Assembly (NCBI GenBank): GCA_964630925.1
Contig: CAZVZK010000082.1
Location: 1 to 44,791, forward strand
From: RGDT01 sp964630925
Lineage (GTDB): Bacteria > Planctomycetota > Planctomycetia > Gemmatales > Gemmataceae
DNA: 44,791 nt
Reading direction: 5' to 3'
The position numbers and the translations under genes were made by a program. Below the pieces are notes generated by a model. It did not search any database and was not told the origin of the DNA. It saw only the letters and a list, made by a program, of their open reading frames with translations. Below are positions 1 to 8,346 of this stretch, piece by piece (the first letter of the stretch is position 1; each line of letters opens with the position of its first letter).

Positions 1-269
1 ATTCCCTCATGCACTGCCTCGCAACCGTCCGCTAGGATGTCCGAAAATCGAAGCAGAGGCCCGGCTCGTCAACGCGCCAAGTGCTGACCTGTGGGCGGCG
101 AAGGCCCCCTATCTGGCCTTCCGATGCTTTTCAGGGGATTATCGGGAGAGCCCGGGGTAACCTCCTCGTTCGCCGGCTCCCCACATTGGGACAGCAAGGG
201 CGGTGCGCAGGCATCCCCGTGGCGTGGGCGGCAGAGCGGGCAGCTATGCGAGCGCGAAGGCAGGGGCGT
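1..269. other. Intergenic stretch, nothing recognised
   Basis: Short open frames cross this stretch, but none shows a recognisable domain, a convincing ribosome binding site or protein-like composition. The 3' end of the small minus-strand gene begins at 270. A gene extending in from outside the window cannot be excluded for the first few dozen bases. Confidence 0.4.
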
Positions 270-731
270 CTATGACGAGGGCGTGTTGGCCGCGGAACTC
301 GCGTGTAGCATGTCCGTTACGTCCACTTCGCATTTGGGGGCGTCGGTAGCACAGGGCCGTGGCCCGATAATCGCTTCCGCCTCAACAGCGGCTTCAACCT
401 CTGGCAGTGGGTCTAATGCGATGCCGACACGTTCGGCTGTCTCAAGCAACATGAACAACGACTCCTTCAGGCCGGCATCGTCGCCTGTAGCGGCCTGCCA
501 TTCACGGATGAACCGGGCCGTCCAGTAATAAATACTCCAGAACAACTCGTCATCGGTCAGCCTTAGCCCTGCAAGAAGCGGGTAGCACTCTTCCAAAACC
601 ATGTAGTTCCGCATGCTCCGACCAGCGACAGGGTGGTTGAGCATGTCGGGATTGCATGCGATGAACGGTGGCTCATCGTCGGAGAGCCGATCTACCACGG
701 ACGCCAGATCGGCATTGGATGCGAGTCTCAC
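270..731 (-). CDS. Hypothetical protein (153 aa)
   Basis: I do not recognise this family. The GTG at 731 is chosen as start because a perfect AGGAGG (740-745 on the complement) lies 8 nt upstream; an ATG at 764 is in frame but precedes that site. The protein is acidic and soluble-looking, with no signal peptide. The middle is hydrophobic/aromatic (ELFWSIYYWTARFIREW) and suggests a helical bundle. The C-terminal third is rich in Ala, Glu and Pro. Codon use is less extreme in GC than in neighbouring genes. It stands alone, with about 860 bp of gene-poor DNA upstream. Confidence 0.6.
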   Translation of the reverse strand: MRLASNADLASVVDRLSDDEPPFIACNPDMLNHPVAGRSMRNYMVLEECYPLLAGLRLTDDELFWSIYYWTARFIREWQAATGDDAGLKESLFMLLETAERVGIALDPLPEVEAAVEAEAIIGPRPCATDAPKCEVDVTDMLHASSAANTPSS

Positions 732-1095
732 TCTGCTGTCCTCCTGACCGGGCCATCCTGGCACCCCTGTGCCCTATGCGTAATTCGGGTCACTCTCCGT
801 CGCGGAAACGGTGAAGGAATACCATGCCGGCCACGGCAGGATAGCAGGGCCACACTTCTCCCACAACCCTGGCCGGGCTCATGACCCAGGTGGCCGCTGG
901 GGTTGGCGCGGAGCGAGAGGGTTGATCAGGCCAGGGCTGACGGACGGCGCGTCAGACGTAGAGTCGGGCGAGCCGCCCACCCCGCGTTGGGGGGCGGTGT
1001 CTCGATACGATGCGTCGGGGTGCTGGGGGCAGACCACGGTGGCGCTGGAGGGAGCAGGAGGGCTCACAGGGAGGGCATCTCCCTTCATTCTGCTC

Positions 1096-1281
1096 TCACT
1101 CCCGCTGCTTGTGCTGCCCGTCGGTCGGCATGCCGTGGCCGTGGCCTTTGTTCGCGCGGCGGTGGCCGTTGTCGGGCCGGGCCGTAGGCCTGCCCTGTCC
1201 CATGTGCCCCTCCTCGTCTGTGCCGCCGGAGGGCCTGGGGAGCCTCCGACGACACACATCACACCATAAGGGGCGAGTCAT
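1096..1281 (-). CDS. Possible small CxxC protein (61 aa)
   Basis: This is a weak candidate. The frame opens with MTRPLWCDVCRRRLP, whose C7-x-x-C10 pair resembles the first half of a zinc knuckle. The rest is rich in Gly, His, Arg and Lys. The longer upstream extension of the frame looks non-coding, so the start is placed at the ATG at 1281, just after an A/T-rich CTTCTATAGGA. There is no good Shine-Dalgarno sequence, and no second CxxC pair that would complete a zinc site. It may be chance coding potential in GC-rich DNA. Confidence 0.25.
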   Translation of the reverse strand: MTRPLWCDVCRRRLPRPSGGTDEEGHMGQGRPTARPDNGHRRANKGHGHGMPTDGQHKQRE

Positions 1282-1397
1282 TCCTATAGAAGTTTGAGTG
1301 TCAATGAGCGTAGTCGCTGATTGGCTCTGAGATCCCCTCACCGGCAGCCATCCCGGCGCACGCACCGAGTCGCCCGCCGGATGGCGGCGTGCAATTT

Positions 1398-1523
1398 GGA
1401 ATGTGGCATGTGACTCGGATTCTGCGTTGCAAACGCCATATTGCCAAGATATTGCGGAGACGGACCACATTCCAGCTGGTGGGGAAGTGGCATGTGACTC
1501 GGGAAGTGGGCAGGTGACTCCGG
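1398..1523. repeat. Direct repeat GTGGCATGTGACTCGG with inverted arms
   Basis: GTGGCATGTGACTCGG occurs exactly at 1403-1418 and 1487-1502. A diverged third copy (GTGGGCAGGTGACTCCGG) follows at about 1506-1523. A 9-bp perfect inverted pair, GGAATGTGG at 1398-1406 and CCACATTCC at 1465-1473, encloses the first copy. The 16-mer GGGAAGTGGGCAGGTG at 1501-1516 recurs exactly at 30072-30087. Function is unknown; the arrangement resembles a small intergenic repetitive element. Confidence 0.7.
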
Positions 1524-1583
1524 GGCGGGATTTGCGTTGCAGGTTTGTGTGGGGGGGTCTGAAATGCAATGCAATCCGCCCCA
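1522..1583 (+). repeat. Interspersed hairpin repeat, copy 1
   Basis: This 62-base segment matches the reverse complement of 11834-11893 at roughly 50 of 62 aligned positions with two small gaps. The best-conserved blocks are TTGCGTTGCAGG and TGAAATG-N-AATGCAAT. Within the copy, TTGCGTTGCAG (1532-1542) and CTGAAATGCAA (1559-1569) form an imperfect inverted pair around a G-rich loop, so it can fold as a hairpin. It lies just beyond the 3' end of the minus-strand haem-protein gene. Confidence 0.7.
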
Positions 1584-1623
1584 CCCCGGCCACACACCTC
1601 CTACCCCCCGCCCTATCACTTCC

Positions 1624-4185
1624 TCACTTCTTCATCGCCCGCAGGTGGGCGTACAGGTCGGCGATCTCGCCGTCCTTCAGGCCGTCGAGCAGGCCCGTTG
1701 GCATCAGCGACAGTGGGGTCAGCGTCTTCGACGCGATCTGCTTGTGCGCGATCCGCGCCGTCCGCGCCGGCCCCGTCAGCAGGAGGATGCTGTCGGCGGC
1801 CTCGTACACGACGATGCCCTGGTAGACGTGCCCCGCCTCCGTCGCGATCCGCGTCGTCCGGTAGCGCTCCGCCACGTCCTTGCTCGGGCGGATGATCGCG
1901 GTGAACAGGTCCTCGCGCGAGAAACGCCCAGCCACACCCGCCAGGTCGGGCCCCAGCGCCGCCGCCCCCGAATGGCATGAGGCGCAGCTCGCCTTCGTGA
2001 ACACCCCCGCGCCACGCCCCGCGTCGCCCTCGTCCCACGCGACGCCCGCGAGGCGTTTCGCCCACGCCGATTCGTCCACGCCGTCCGGCGACCGGAGCCT
2101 GGCGGCGAGGTCGGGGTACGTCTTCGACGCGTGGGCGATCCACGCATCCAGCGTCGGCTCCTTGCGCCCGGCGGATCTCTCCAGACGCGCGAGCAGCCGG
2201 TCACGCAGGGGCTGGGCGGACTTCTCCGGGGGCATCTGCCTCAGCGCGAGGAGGAGCGCCTCCGTCTCCTCGCGCGGACGCGGCTTCAGCCTCTCCAGCG
2301 CCGCCACGGCGGTGCGGACGGTGTCGAGCCGGGCGGATCGCAGGCCGGCGAGGAGGCGTGGGTGGTCGTCCTCGCTGGCGTGCCCGGCGAGGATCGGCAG
2401 CAGCACCTCGTCCAGGCCGGCCTCGCCCCACAGCGTGCGCAGCACCGGCAGCGCCTTCTCGCCGCCCGATTCGCCGACCAGGCGTACCAGCTCGGCGTTC
2501 CAGGCGAGGCCCTTCTTCGCCAGGAAGATGGAGGCCGCCTTCGCACGGCCGAATCCCTTGGCCCGCGTGAAGACGACGTGGCCCGGATGCCCGAACAGCG
2601 GCGACGCCAGCAGGGCCTCGTTAAGCGCCGGGTCACGCTCGGCCAGGCCCGCGTGCAGCTCGGCGATGCGTGGCGGCCAGTTGGTGTCGCGGTGGGCCTT
2701 GAGGGCGTCGAGGCGCGGCTCCAGGGTGAGGAGGGCGCGGACGGCCGTGGCGGTGACCTCCCTGGTGCGCGGGGCCTTCAGCCGGGCGAGGCAGAGGAGG
2801 TAATGCACGTCCGCCGTCGGGTGCGACCTGTCCGTCAGCTTGGCCGCGACAGCCCGGAGGACGGCCGGCGACTCGTGCCGGGCCATCGCGAAGAACCGGG
2901 CGAGCTCCGTGTCGAGCGGCTCCTCCCCGGTGGGGAACATCTTGAGGAGGGGCGTGGCGTCCGCCGCCCCCGGGGACGCGGCCACGTACCCCTCCCACAC
3001 GGTGCCGCGCTGGCCCTCCCCCGGCAGCCCGCCGAGGGCGATCTGGGCGCGGCGCACCTCGTCCAGCCGGCCCCTGGATTCGGGCCGCTTGTCCGGGTAG
3101 CGTGGCCCCCGCGCCGCCGGCTGGAGCCTCCGCGCCTCCGCCGGGTCGAGCGTCTTGAGGCCCGCGTCGTGGCGGATGCGGTACACCGCCCCGCGCGTGC
3201 CGCGCCCCCCGATGGCGACGTACAGGTCGCCCGTCATCGGATGCACGTCGGCCGCCACCGGCGCGAGCCCCTCGTCGCCCGTCGGCTTCAGGAACACCTC
3301 CGGCTTGCCCCCCGCCGGCGGGACGAAGTGGATGACGCCGAAGGTCCAGTCGCACAGGAACGCCCCGCCCCGGTACCGCTTCGGGAATTGCCCATGCTTG
3401 TAGATCGAGACGCCCGTCGGCGAGCCGCGGCCCAGGTCGGCGAGAGGCGGAACGCAGTCAGGGAAGTAGGGCGGCATGCGCCAGGTCGCGGCGAGCCTCG
3501 GGCCGAGCCAGCCGTGGTGCCCGCCGCACCGCACCCGGTAGAAGCGCGTGCCCTCGTACCACGGCAGGCCGACGCAGCGCTCGTTGTCGCTGTCGTAGGT
3601 GTAGACCTCGCCGTCGGGGCCGAAGTCCATGCCGTAGGCGTTGCGGAAGCCGTGGGCGTAGCACTCCACCTGCTTCCAGTCGGGCGAGAACCGCAGGACG
3701 CAGCCCGCCACCGGCTCCTTGACCGGCGAGCGCGGCCCGGTGATGTCCTTCGCCGTGATGCCTGTGCCATCGCCGACGAGCAAATACATCCAGCCGTCCG
3801 GCCCGCGGCGGACGGCGTGGGCCGTGTGCTCGCCGCCGGTCTTGCACCTGAAGATCACCTCGGGCGGCTTCGCGTGATTCTTCGCGGCGTCGCGCCACAC
3901 CTTGAGCCCGCCGTCGCCGACGCAGTACAGGTCATCCTTCTCCCAGAACAGGCCCATCGCCCCGTCCTTCGGCGCCCCCGCGAATTCACGCAGGAGCTTG
4001 CCCTCGTCGGAGAGCCGGCGGACGAAGCCGCGTCCCGAGACGACGATGCCGCCGTCGGGGGTGACCGTCATGCAGTGGATGTCGTTGGCGACATCGGCGC
4101 CGGCGACGGGCGACACGGTGAAGCCGTCGGGGATCTTGACGCCGGTGACGGGTGCGGCGAGGAGGAGGACGAGGAGGGGGGTCAT
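1624..4185 (-). CDS. Exported beta-propeller dehydrogenase-like protein with C-terminal haem c domain
   Basis: This 853-aa protein has the architecture of the large planctomycete/verrucomicrobial family of putative membrane-bound dehydrogenases joined to a haem-binding domain. A signal peptide (MTPLLVLLLAAPVTG) is followed by a sugar-dehydrogenase-like beta-propeller to about residue 350 (for example FGPDGEVYTYDSDNE). A helical HEAT-like middle follows, then a cytochrome c domain with CASCH at 734-738 covalently binding haem. A methionine in SLMPTGL (about 828) is a candidate axial ligand. It probably oxidises a sugar or other organic substrate in the periplasm. The open frame extends upstream, but the start is set at 4185, where the ATG overlaps the stop of the upstream FGE gene as ATGA. 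The substrate cannot be read from sequence. Confidence 0.85.
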   Translation of the reverse strand: MTPLLVLLLAAPVTGVKIPDGFTVSPVAGADVANDIHCMTVTPDGGIVVSGRGFVRRLSDEGKLLREFAGAPKDGAMGLFWEKDDLYCVGDGGLKVWRDAAKNHAKPPEVIFRCKTGGEHTAHAVRRGPDGWMYLLVGDGTGITAKDITGPRSPVKEPVAGCVLRFSPDWKQVECYAHGFRNAYGMDFGPDGEVYTYDSDNERCVGLPWYEGTRFYRVRCGGHHGWLGPRLAATWRMPPYFPDCVPPLADLGRGSPTGVSIYKHGQFPKRYRGGAFLCDWTFGVIHFVPPAGGKPEVFLKPTGDEGLAPVAADVHPMTGDLYVAIGGRGTRGAVYRIRHDAGLKTLDPAEARRLQPAARGPRYPDKRPESRGRLDEVRRAQIALGGLPGEGQRGTVWEGYVAASPGAADATPLLKMFPTGEEPLDTELARFFAMARHESPAVLRAVAAKLTDRSHPTADVHYLLCLARLKAPRTREVTATAVRALLTLEPRLDALKAHRDTNWPPRIAELHAGLAERDPALNEALLASPLFGHPGHVVFTRAKGFGRAKAASIFLAKKGLAWNAELVRLVGESGGEKALPVLRTLWGEAGLDEVLLPILAGHASEDDHPRLLAGLRSARLDTVRTAVAALERLKPRPREETEALLLALRQMPPEKSAQPLRDRLLARLERSAGRKEPTLDAWIAHASKTYPDLAARLRSPDGVDESAWAKRLAGVAWDEGDAGRGAGVFTKASCASCHSGAAALGPDLAGVAGRFSREDLFTAIIRPSKDVAERYRTTRIATEAGHVYQGIVVYEAADSILLLTGPARTARIAHKQIASKTLTPLSLMPTGLLDGLKDGEIADLYAHLRAMKK

Positions 4186-5213
4186 TTCCGATCCTTCGGG
4201 GAGAGGACGCAGCGGAAGCCGGTGTGGTTCTGGCCGGTGGTCGGCTCGGCCTGCATGCGCCCGCCGGCGAGGTAGCGCTTGCAGTAGACGTCGGCGCACA
4301 GGAACGACCCGCCGCGGACGACGCGTTTCACCTCGTCGTTGCCGTGGGTGTCGACGCTGACACCGGGGCCGCGTGGGTTGCGCCGCTCGCCGCGGCCGCC
4401 GACGTCGATGTAGCCGGGGACGTACAGGTCGGAGCACCACTCCCACACGTTCCCGGCCATGTCGTACAGCCCGTAGGCGTTGGGCGGGAACGACTTGACG
4501 GGGGCGATGCCGGCGAAGCCGTCGTCCCCCGAGTCGGTGCAGGGGAATTTGCCCTGGTAGGTGTTGGCCATCCACCTGCCGCCGGGCCGCATCTCGTCGC
4601 CCCAGTAGTACGGCTTGCGGTCCAGCCCGCCGCGGGCGGCGCGCTCCCACTCGGCCTCGGTGGGCAGGCGGCGGCCGGCCCACTTGCAGAAGGCGAGGGC
4701 GTCCTCGTAGCAGACGTGGACGACGGGGTAATCACCCTTGCCGGCGATGGTGTCCAGCGGGCCGCGCGGGTGCCGCCAGTCGGCCCCGTGGACGATCTTC
4801 CACCAGAGGTTGCAGTTGGTGCATTCCTCCTCGGGGCACGTCGCGGGCGGGACGAACACGAGGGAGAACGGCCGCAGGTCGCGGAGCTTCTCCGGCGCCG
4901 CTTTGGGGAACTGCTCGGGGGTGGGGACGCGCTCGGCGACGGTCTTGTAGCCGGTGGCCTCGACGAAGGCGCGGAAGCGGGCGTTGGTGACCTCGGCCTC
5001 GTCCATCCAGAAGCCATCGACCCAGACGCGGTGGATCGGCCCGGCGTCATCGAATTCGTCGGAGCCCATGCTGAACCATCCGGGCGGCACCCAGACCATC
5101 CCCTCGGGCGTGGTGCCGGGCGGGCCGGCGTCGGGGGTCATGGCGACCCAGACGATGAGGCCGGCGCCGGCGGCGAGGGCGAGGCAGAGGGTGACGACGA
5201 CGATGCGGGTCAT
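4182..5213 (-). CDS. Formylglycine-generating enzyme (sulfatase-maturing), membrane-anchored
   Basis: This 343-aa protein closely follows the FGE/SUMF1 pattern: GADWRHPRGP, WAGRRLPTEAEWERAARGG, FPPNAYGLYDMAGNVWEW and RVVRGGSFLCADVYCKRY. The C-x4-C pair at C306 and C311 corresponds to the two copper-binding catalytic cysteines of aerobic FGE, so this is likely a true enzyme converting the sulfatase active-site Cys to formylglycine, not one of the many Cys-less FGE-fold proteins. Residues 4-25 form a hydrophobic anchor, implying a membrane or periplasmic location. An unusual C-x4-C-x2-C cluster (CPEEECTNC) sits in the middle. It is translationally coupled by a 4-bp overlap to the downstream haem protein. 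No sulfatase gene is present in the window. Confidence 0.9.
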   Translation of the reverse strand: MTRIVVVTLCLALAAGAGLIVWVAMTPDAGPPGTTPEGMVWVPPGWFSMGSDEFDDAGPIHRVWVDGFWMDEAEVTNARFRAFVEATGYKTVAERVPTPEQFPKAAPEKLRDLRPFSLVFVPPATCPEEECTNCNLWWKIVHGADWRHPRGPLDTIAGKGDYPVVHVCYEDALAFCKWAGRRLPTEAEWERAARGGLDRKPYYWGDEMRPGGRWMANTYQGKFPCTDSGDDGFAGIAPVKSFPPNAYGLYDMAGNVWEWCSDLYVPGYIDVGGRGERRNPRGPGVSVDTHGNDEVKRVVRGGSFLCADVYCKRYLAGGRMQAEPTTGQNHTGFRCVLSPKDRK

Positions 5214-5289
5214 GGGACGGCACTCCGGCGGGGTGCTATCATCCTACCGCCGGCGGGCGCGATAGAACACACCCGGAGGGCACGGCCCC

Positions 5290-6372
5290 ATGGGTATCTG
5301 GTTCGTCTACCGCAGCCCCTACGACGGCCTCGCGAGCCGGCACGTCAAGCGTCTGGAGGGGCCGGACACGATCCTCGGCTGGTTCCGCTCCGTGTGGCGC
5401 CCCGTCCCGGATCGTGACGAGGCGTATGCCTACGCGAAGTCGCTGTTCGGCACCGACGTCTACGGCCTCGGCTATCACTTCCTGCGCGTCGCCGAGGAGG
5501 GCGTGTCGCCGCCGGAGACGGACGGCGATCTCCACGCCGCCCTGGAGTCGTCGATCTACGTCGGCGGCGAATTCCTCGGGACGCGGGACACGATCCAGAT
5601 CCTCACCGACGACGACGAGCTGTCGATGGCGATGTACTGGTTCACCGACTCCTTCGCGAAGAAGCACCCCGAGCGTGTCGCCTTCCTCCTGCACGACGGC
5701 TGGCAACTGCCGGACGGCGCCGGGCCAGGCGGCTTCGTGCCGAAGCCCGGCGTGCGGCAGCCGTGGGGGAAGAAGCTCTCCGGCGACCTGTACCTCGTTG
5801 ACCTCTACTGGAGCGACAGCAGCGACCTCGAAGACCTGCACGGCGCCGACCGCCTGCCGGGGATGCGCCTGTCCGGATTCCTCCCCTGGATGCTCACGCT
5901 CGCGGAGAAGGAGGCGGAGGAGAGCGACATCGCCTTCGTCGGGACGCTGCACAAGCCGCTCAAGGAGATGATGGCGGGGGGCGAGGGGCTTGAGGCGTCG
6001 TTCCGCCGCTCGCTGCGCGACGACCCCGCCGACGCGGCGACCTGGGCCGCCTACTCCGACTGGCTCCTCGAGCGGGGGGAGCCGCGCGCCGAGATCCACC
6101 TCCTCGCCGAGGCCATCCGCTGGCGACAGGAGCGCGATAGCCCGCTTTACATCCAGACGGGCCAGCACCACCTCGCCGTCTCGATGTGCCGCCGGGCGTC
6201 GGACAACAACTACGACCAGTGGCTGATGTTCGACGACGTGTGGGCGAGCGGCAACGAGGCTTTGGCGCAGTCCATCCTCGCCTACGCCTGGCGCTACGAC
6301 GTGCTGACCCGGTGGAGCCTCAAGGGGGGGGACGGCTGCACGGTGCCGCCGCGGGGCGGGTGGCGCGGGTGA
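5290..6372 (+). CDS. TIGR02996-domain protein (Gemmata-type)
   Basis: This is a 360-aa protein. Residues about 235-275 (FRRSLRDDPADAATWAAYSD plus WLLERGEPRAEIHL) match the short repeat-companion domain TIGR02996 that is greatly expanded in Gemmata-like planctomycetes. The first 230 residues are a globular region I do not recognise, rich in Trp, Tyr and Asp. There is no signal peptide, so it is probably cytoplasmic. The start follows a GGAGGG ribosome binding site, and a TATCAT -10-like box lies at 5237-5242. Its stop directly abuts the stop of the convergent sulfotransferase gene. Function is unknown. Confidence 0.8.
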   Translation: MGIWFVYRSPYDGLASRHVKRLEGPDTILGWFRSVWRPVPDRDEAYAYAKSLFGTDVYGLGYHFLRVAEEGVSPPETDGDLHAALESSIYVGGEFLGTRDTIQILTDDDELSMAMYWFTDSFAKKHPERVAFLLHDGWQLPDGAGPGGFVPKPGVRQPWGKKLSGDLYLVDLYWSDSSDLEDLHGADRLPGMRLSGFLPWMLTLAEKEAEESDIAFVGTLHKPLKEMMAGGEGLEASFRRSLRDDPADAATWAAYSDWLLERGEPRAEIHLLAEAIRWRQERDSPLYIQTGQHHLAVSMCRRASDNNYDQWLMFDDVWASGNEALAQSILAYAWRYDVLTRWSLKGGDGCTVPPRGGWRG

Positions 6373-7497
6373 TCACGCCAGCCGCCGGTAGCCGTAGCGG
6401 TCGATCACCTCGCCCCACTGGGCCGTGATCACCGCCTTCTGCTCGTCGGTGAGCTTCGGATACTTGTTCGTCTGATACCCGACGTTCTCGCGCAGATACG
6501 CCTCGAACGCCACACGCGCCTCGTCGTAGCCGCCGAGGTGCAGGTCGTCGTACATGGCCCGCATCCGCCCCAGCGGGTCGGCGATCAGGTCCTCGTAGCG
6601 CACCTCGTGGAACCTCCCCGCCGGCACCAGACGCCGGCCCTCCTCCAGCTTCGCGTACATCATGCGGAACGTCCGCAGCACCCTCGCCTCGATGCCCTCG
6701 TAACGCGGCACCTGCAGGCCGTGCGTCTCGTGCAGCGAGCGCCACAGGTTGACCGTCGAGAGGTACACCGTGTACGGGTCGCGGACGATGTGGACGAAGC
6801 GGGCGTCGGGGAACAGCTCAAGAAGCGTCGGGATGCGGCACGTGTGGGTCGGCGACTTCAGCACAAGACGCCGCCCGCCGCGCTGGTAACTCACCTCGCG
6901 CAGGAAGCGCACGAACGTGTCCTTCCACAGCCTCTGTTGCCGCGCCGGAAGCTCGCGGATGTCGTAGGCGTCCTGATCCATCGGAGCGTTGTTGGGGAAG
7001 GCGATGCTCAGGTACGGCGACGGCGCCCCGAGCATGCACAGCGCGAACTCGTCCTCCTGCGGCCTGTCCCAGCCGGCCCGCATGTTGTCCATCGGGCGGC
7101 GTGACGGCAGCATCCACTTGCAATACTCGCGCACGAAGCGGTCACTCAGCAGGAAGTGGTTGGGGTCGAGGCAGTGGAGCGTGTCGGGGAAGGCGTGCCG
7201 CCTGTCGAGGATGAGCAGCTCGTGCAACAGCGTCGTGCCGGTACGCCAGTGCCCGAGGATGAAGATGGGGGCGTGCTCGATCGGCGTGCGTGAGGGCGTG
7301 TCGCCGTAGACCGCATCCTGCAAAAGGCGCAGCAGCGAATGGCCGGCCGAGACGCAGGTGACGACGAAGGGGATGTAGAAGTAGTGCGGGGACACGGCGA
7401 AGCGCCCGCGCAGGATGAGCCGCAGCCAGGCGGGCAGGCTGCACCCCTGCCACATGCGCGGCGTCCACTCCCGCGCAGGTTTCTCCGATGTCGACAT
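6373..7497 (-). CDS. Sulfotransferase family protein
   Basis: This 374-aa protein transfers sulfate from PAPS to a hydroxyl or amine acceptor. The PAPS 5'-phosphosulfate loop is GHWRTGTT at about 82-89, following the strand APIFIL. The 3'-phosphate site is in FVHIVRDPYTVYLSTVNLWR. The family is the sulfotransferase_3 type common in planctomycetes; the acceptor is unknown. There is no clear signal peptide. It may be co-transcribed with the two minus-strand genes upstream (7593-8997), with a 95-bp gap. The FGE gene nearby suggests that sulfated substrates matter to this organism, but a direct link is inference. Confidence 0.88.
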   Translation of the reverse strand: MSTSEKPAREWTPRMWQGCSLPAWLRLILRGRFAVSPHYFYIPFVVTCVSAGHSLLRLLQDAVYGDTPSRTPIEHAPIFILGHWRTGTTLLHELLILDRRHAFPDTLHCLDPNHFLLSDRFVREYCKWMLPSRRPMDNMRAGWDRPQEDEFALCMLGAPSPYLSIAFPNNAPMDQDAYDIRELPARQQRLWKDTFVRFLREVSYQRGGRRLVLKSPTHTCRIPTLLELFPDARFVHIVRDPYTVYLSTVNLWRSLHETHGLQVPRYEGIEARVLRTFRMMYAKLEEGRRLVPAGRFHEVRYEDLIADPLGRMRAMYDDLHLGGYDEARVAFEAYLRENVGYQTNKYPKLTDEQKAVITAQWGEVIDRYGYRRLA

Positions 7498-7592
7498 CCG
7501 CCCGGCCCCTCGACGGCGAAAGGGCCATTGTCGGGACCGCCGCCGGCATCGTCACCGGTAGTCGAAGGAGAACGTGCCCGGCCCGAAGTGGC

Positions 7593-8321
7593 TCACCTCG
7601 TCACCTTCTCCAGCAGCGCGTCGATCTCCCGCTCCTTCAGCCACCTCCGCGCCAGTCTCCGCAGCTCCGCCGGCCCCTCGGGGTTGCGGCCATGTTGCTT
7701 CGGCTCCGGCTTGAACAGGTCGCGGAGCTGCATCACCAGCGTGTCGCGGACGGCGACCTGCTCGCGGAGGAACACGGCCTCGGCCCGCGCCGCCCGAACC
7801 TCCTCCGACGTGTCCCCCTTGGCCAGCGCCGGCATCTCGGGTGCCTTCTCCGGCAGACCCTGCGCCAGCAGCTCGGCGTAACCCGCCAGCAAGAGGGCCG
7901 CCGCCTCGCGCCGGCCCTCGGCGAAGACGTGCCCATCCAGCGGCACCGCGCTGGCCAGCAGCGAGTGCATACGCCCACGTTGGATCGGGTCGCGGCTGAG
8001 GGCCAGGCACATCCGGGCGTACTTCCGCACGCGTTCGGCGTGGCGCTTGACGTCGCTCTGCCCGGCGGCCCAGGCCAGGGTGCCCCACACGCGGGCGCTG
8101 TCATCCCGCGACGGGAACCGCTTCACCAGCCTGTCGGCCAGGCCCTCCAGACCCACCAGCCCCTCATCGCTCCACGCCCGGCACTCGGGGACGAAGCCGT
8201 GCAACGCGGCCTGGAGGTCCGGCGTCGGGCCCAGCACGCGGGGGAGACGCTTCGGCAGCCGCGGCTCGGGGGCCGGCGCGAACGCGGCCGCCATCAGCAT
8301 CAGCGGCACGAGAGGATTCAT
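7593..8321 (-). CDS. Exported hypothetical helical protein
   Basis: This is a 242-aa protein with a short hydrophobic N-terminus (MNPLVPLMLMAAAFAPAPEP) that fits a signal peptide. The rest is Ala/Arg/Leu-rich and predicted helical, with a charged coiled-coil-like C-terminus (EEVRAARAEAVFLREQ; LARRWLKEREIDALLEK). No known domain is recognised. It starts 25 bp after the stop of the DUF413-like gene, so the two likely form an operon. Confidence 0.7.
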   Translation of the reverse strand: MNPLVPLMLMAAAFAPAPEPRLPKRLPRVLGPTPDLQAALHGFVPECRAWSDEGLVGLEGLADRLVKRFPSRDDSARVWGTLAWAAGQSDVKRHAERVRKYARMCLALSRDPIQRGRMHSLLASAVPLDGHVFAEGRREAAALLLAGYAELLAQGLPEKAPEMPALAKGDTSEEVRAARAEAVFLREQVAVRDTLVMQLRDLFKPEPKQHGRNPEGPAELRRLARRWLKEREIDALLEKVTR

Positions 8322-8346
8322 GGCCTGGCCTCTCCGGGTGATGCGG

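Larger units (their letters stand above)
765..1623. other. Gene-poor stretch with interspersed repeats
   Basis: About 860 bp without a confident gene. Positions 765-1390 hold only weak open frames, of which the best is listed separately at 1096-1281. Positions 1398-1583 hold direct and inverted repeats, listed separately. The stretch lies between the upstream end of the gene ending at 270 and the 3' end of the haem-protein gene at 1624. Confidence 0.5.

Noticed and set aside
91..528. 145-codon plus-strand frame at the window start
   Set aside because: It overlaps the better-supported minus-strand gene at 270-731 and has noise-like composition.
811..1269. Several 90-150-codon plus-strand frames
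   Set aside because: Low-complexity translations, no ribosome binding site, no domain.
2131..4275. A 714-codon open frame on the plus strand
   Set aside because: It runs antisense to the haem-protein gene, has an Arg/Ala/Pro-rich noise-like translation and no domain. Long antisense frames are expected at this GC content.
4186..4683. In-frame extension upstream of the haem-protein start
   Set aside because: It overlaps the FGE gene in another frame and reads as Arg-rich noise. The signal peptide begins at the ATG at 4185.
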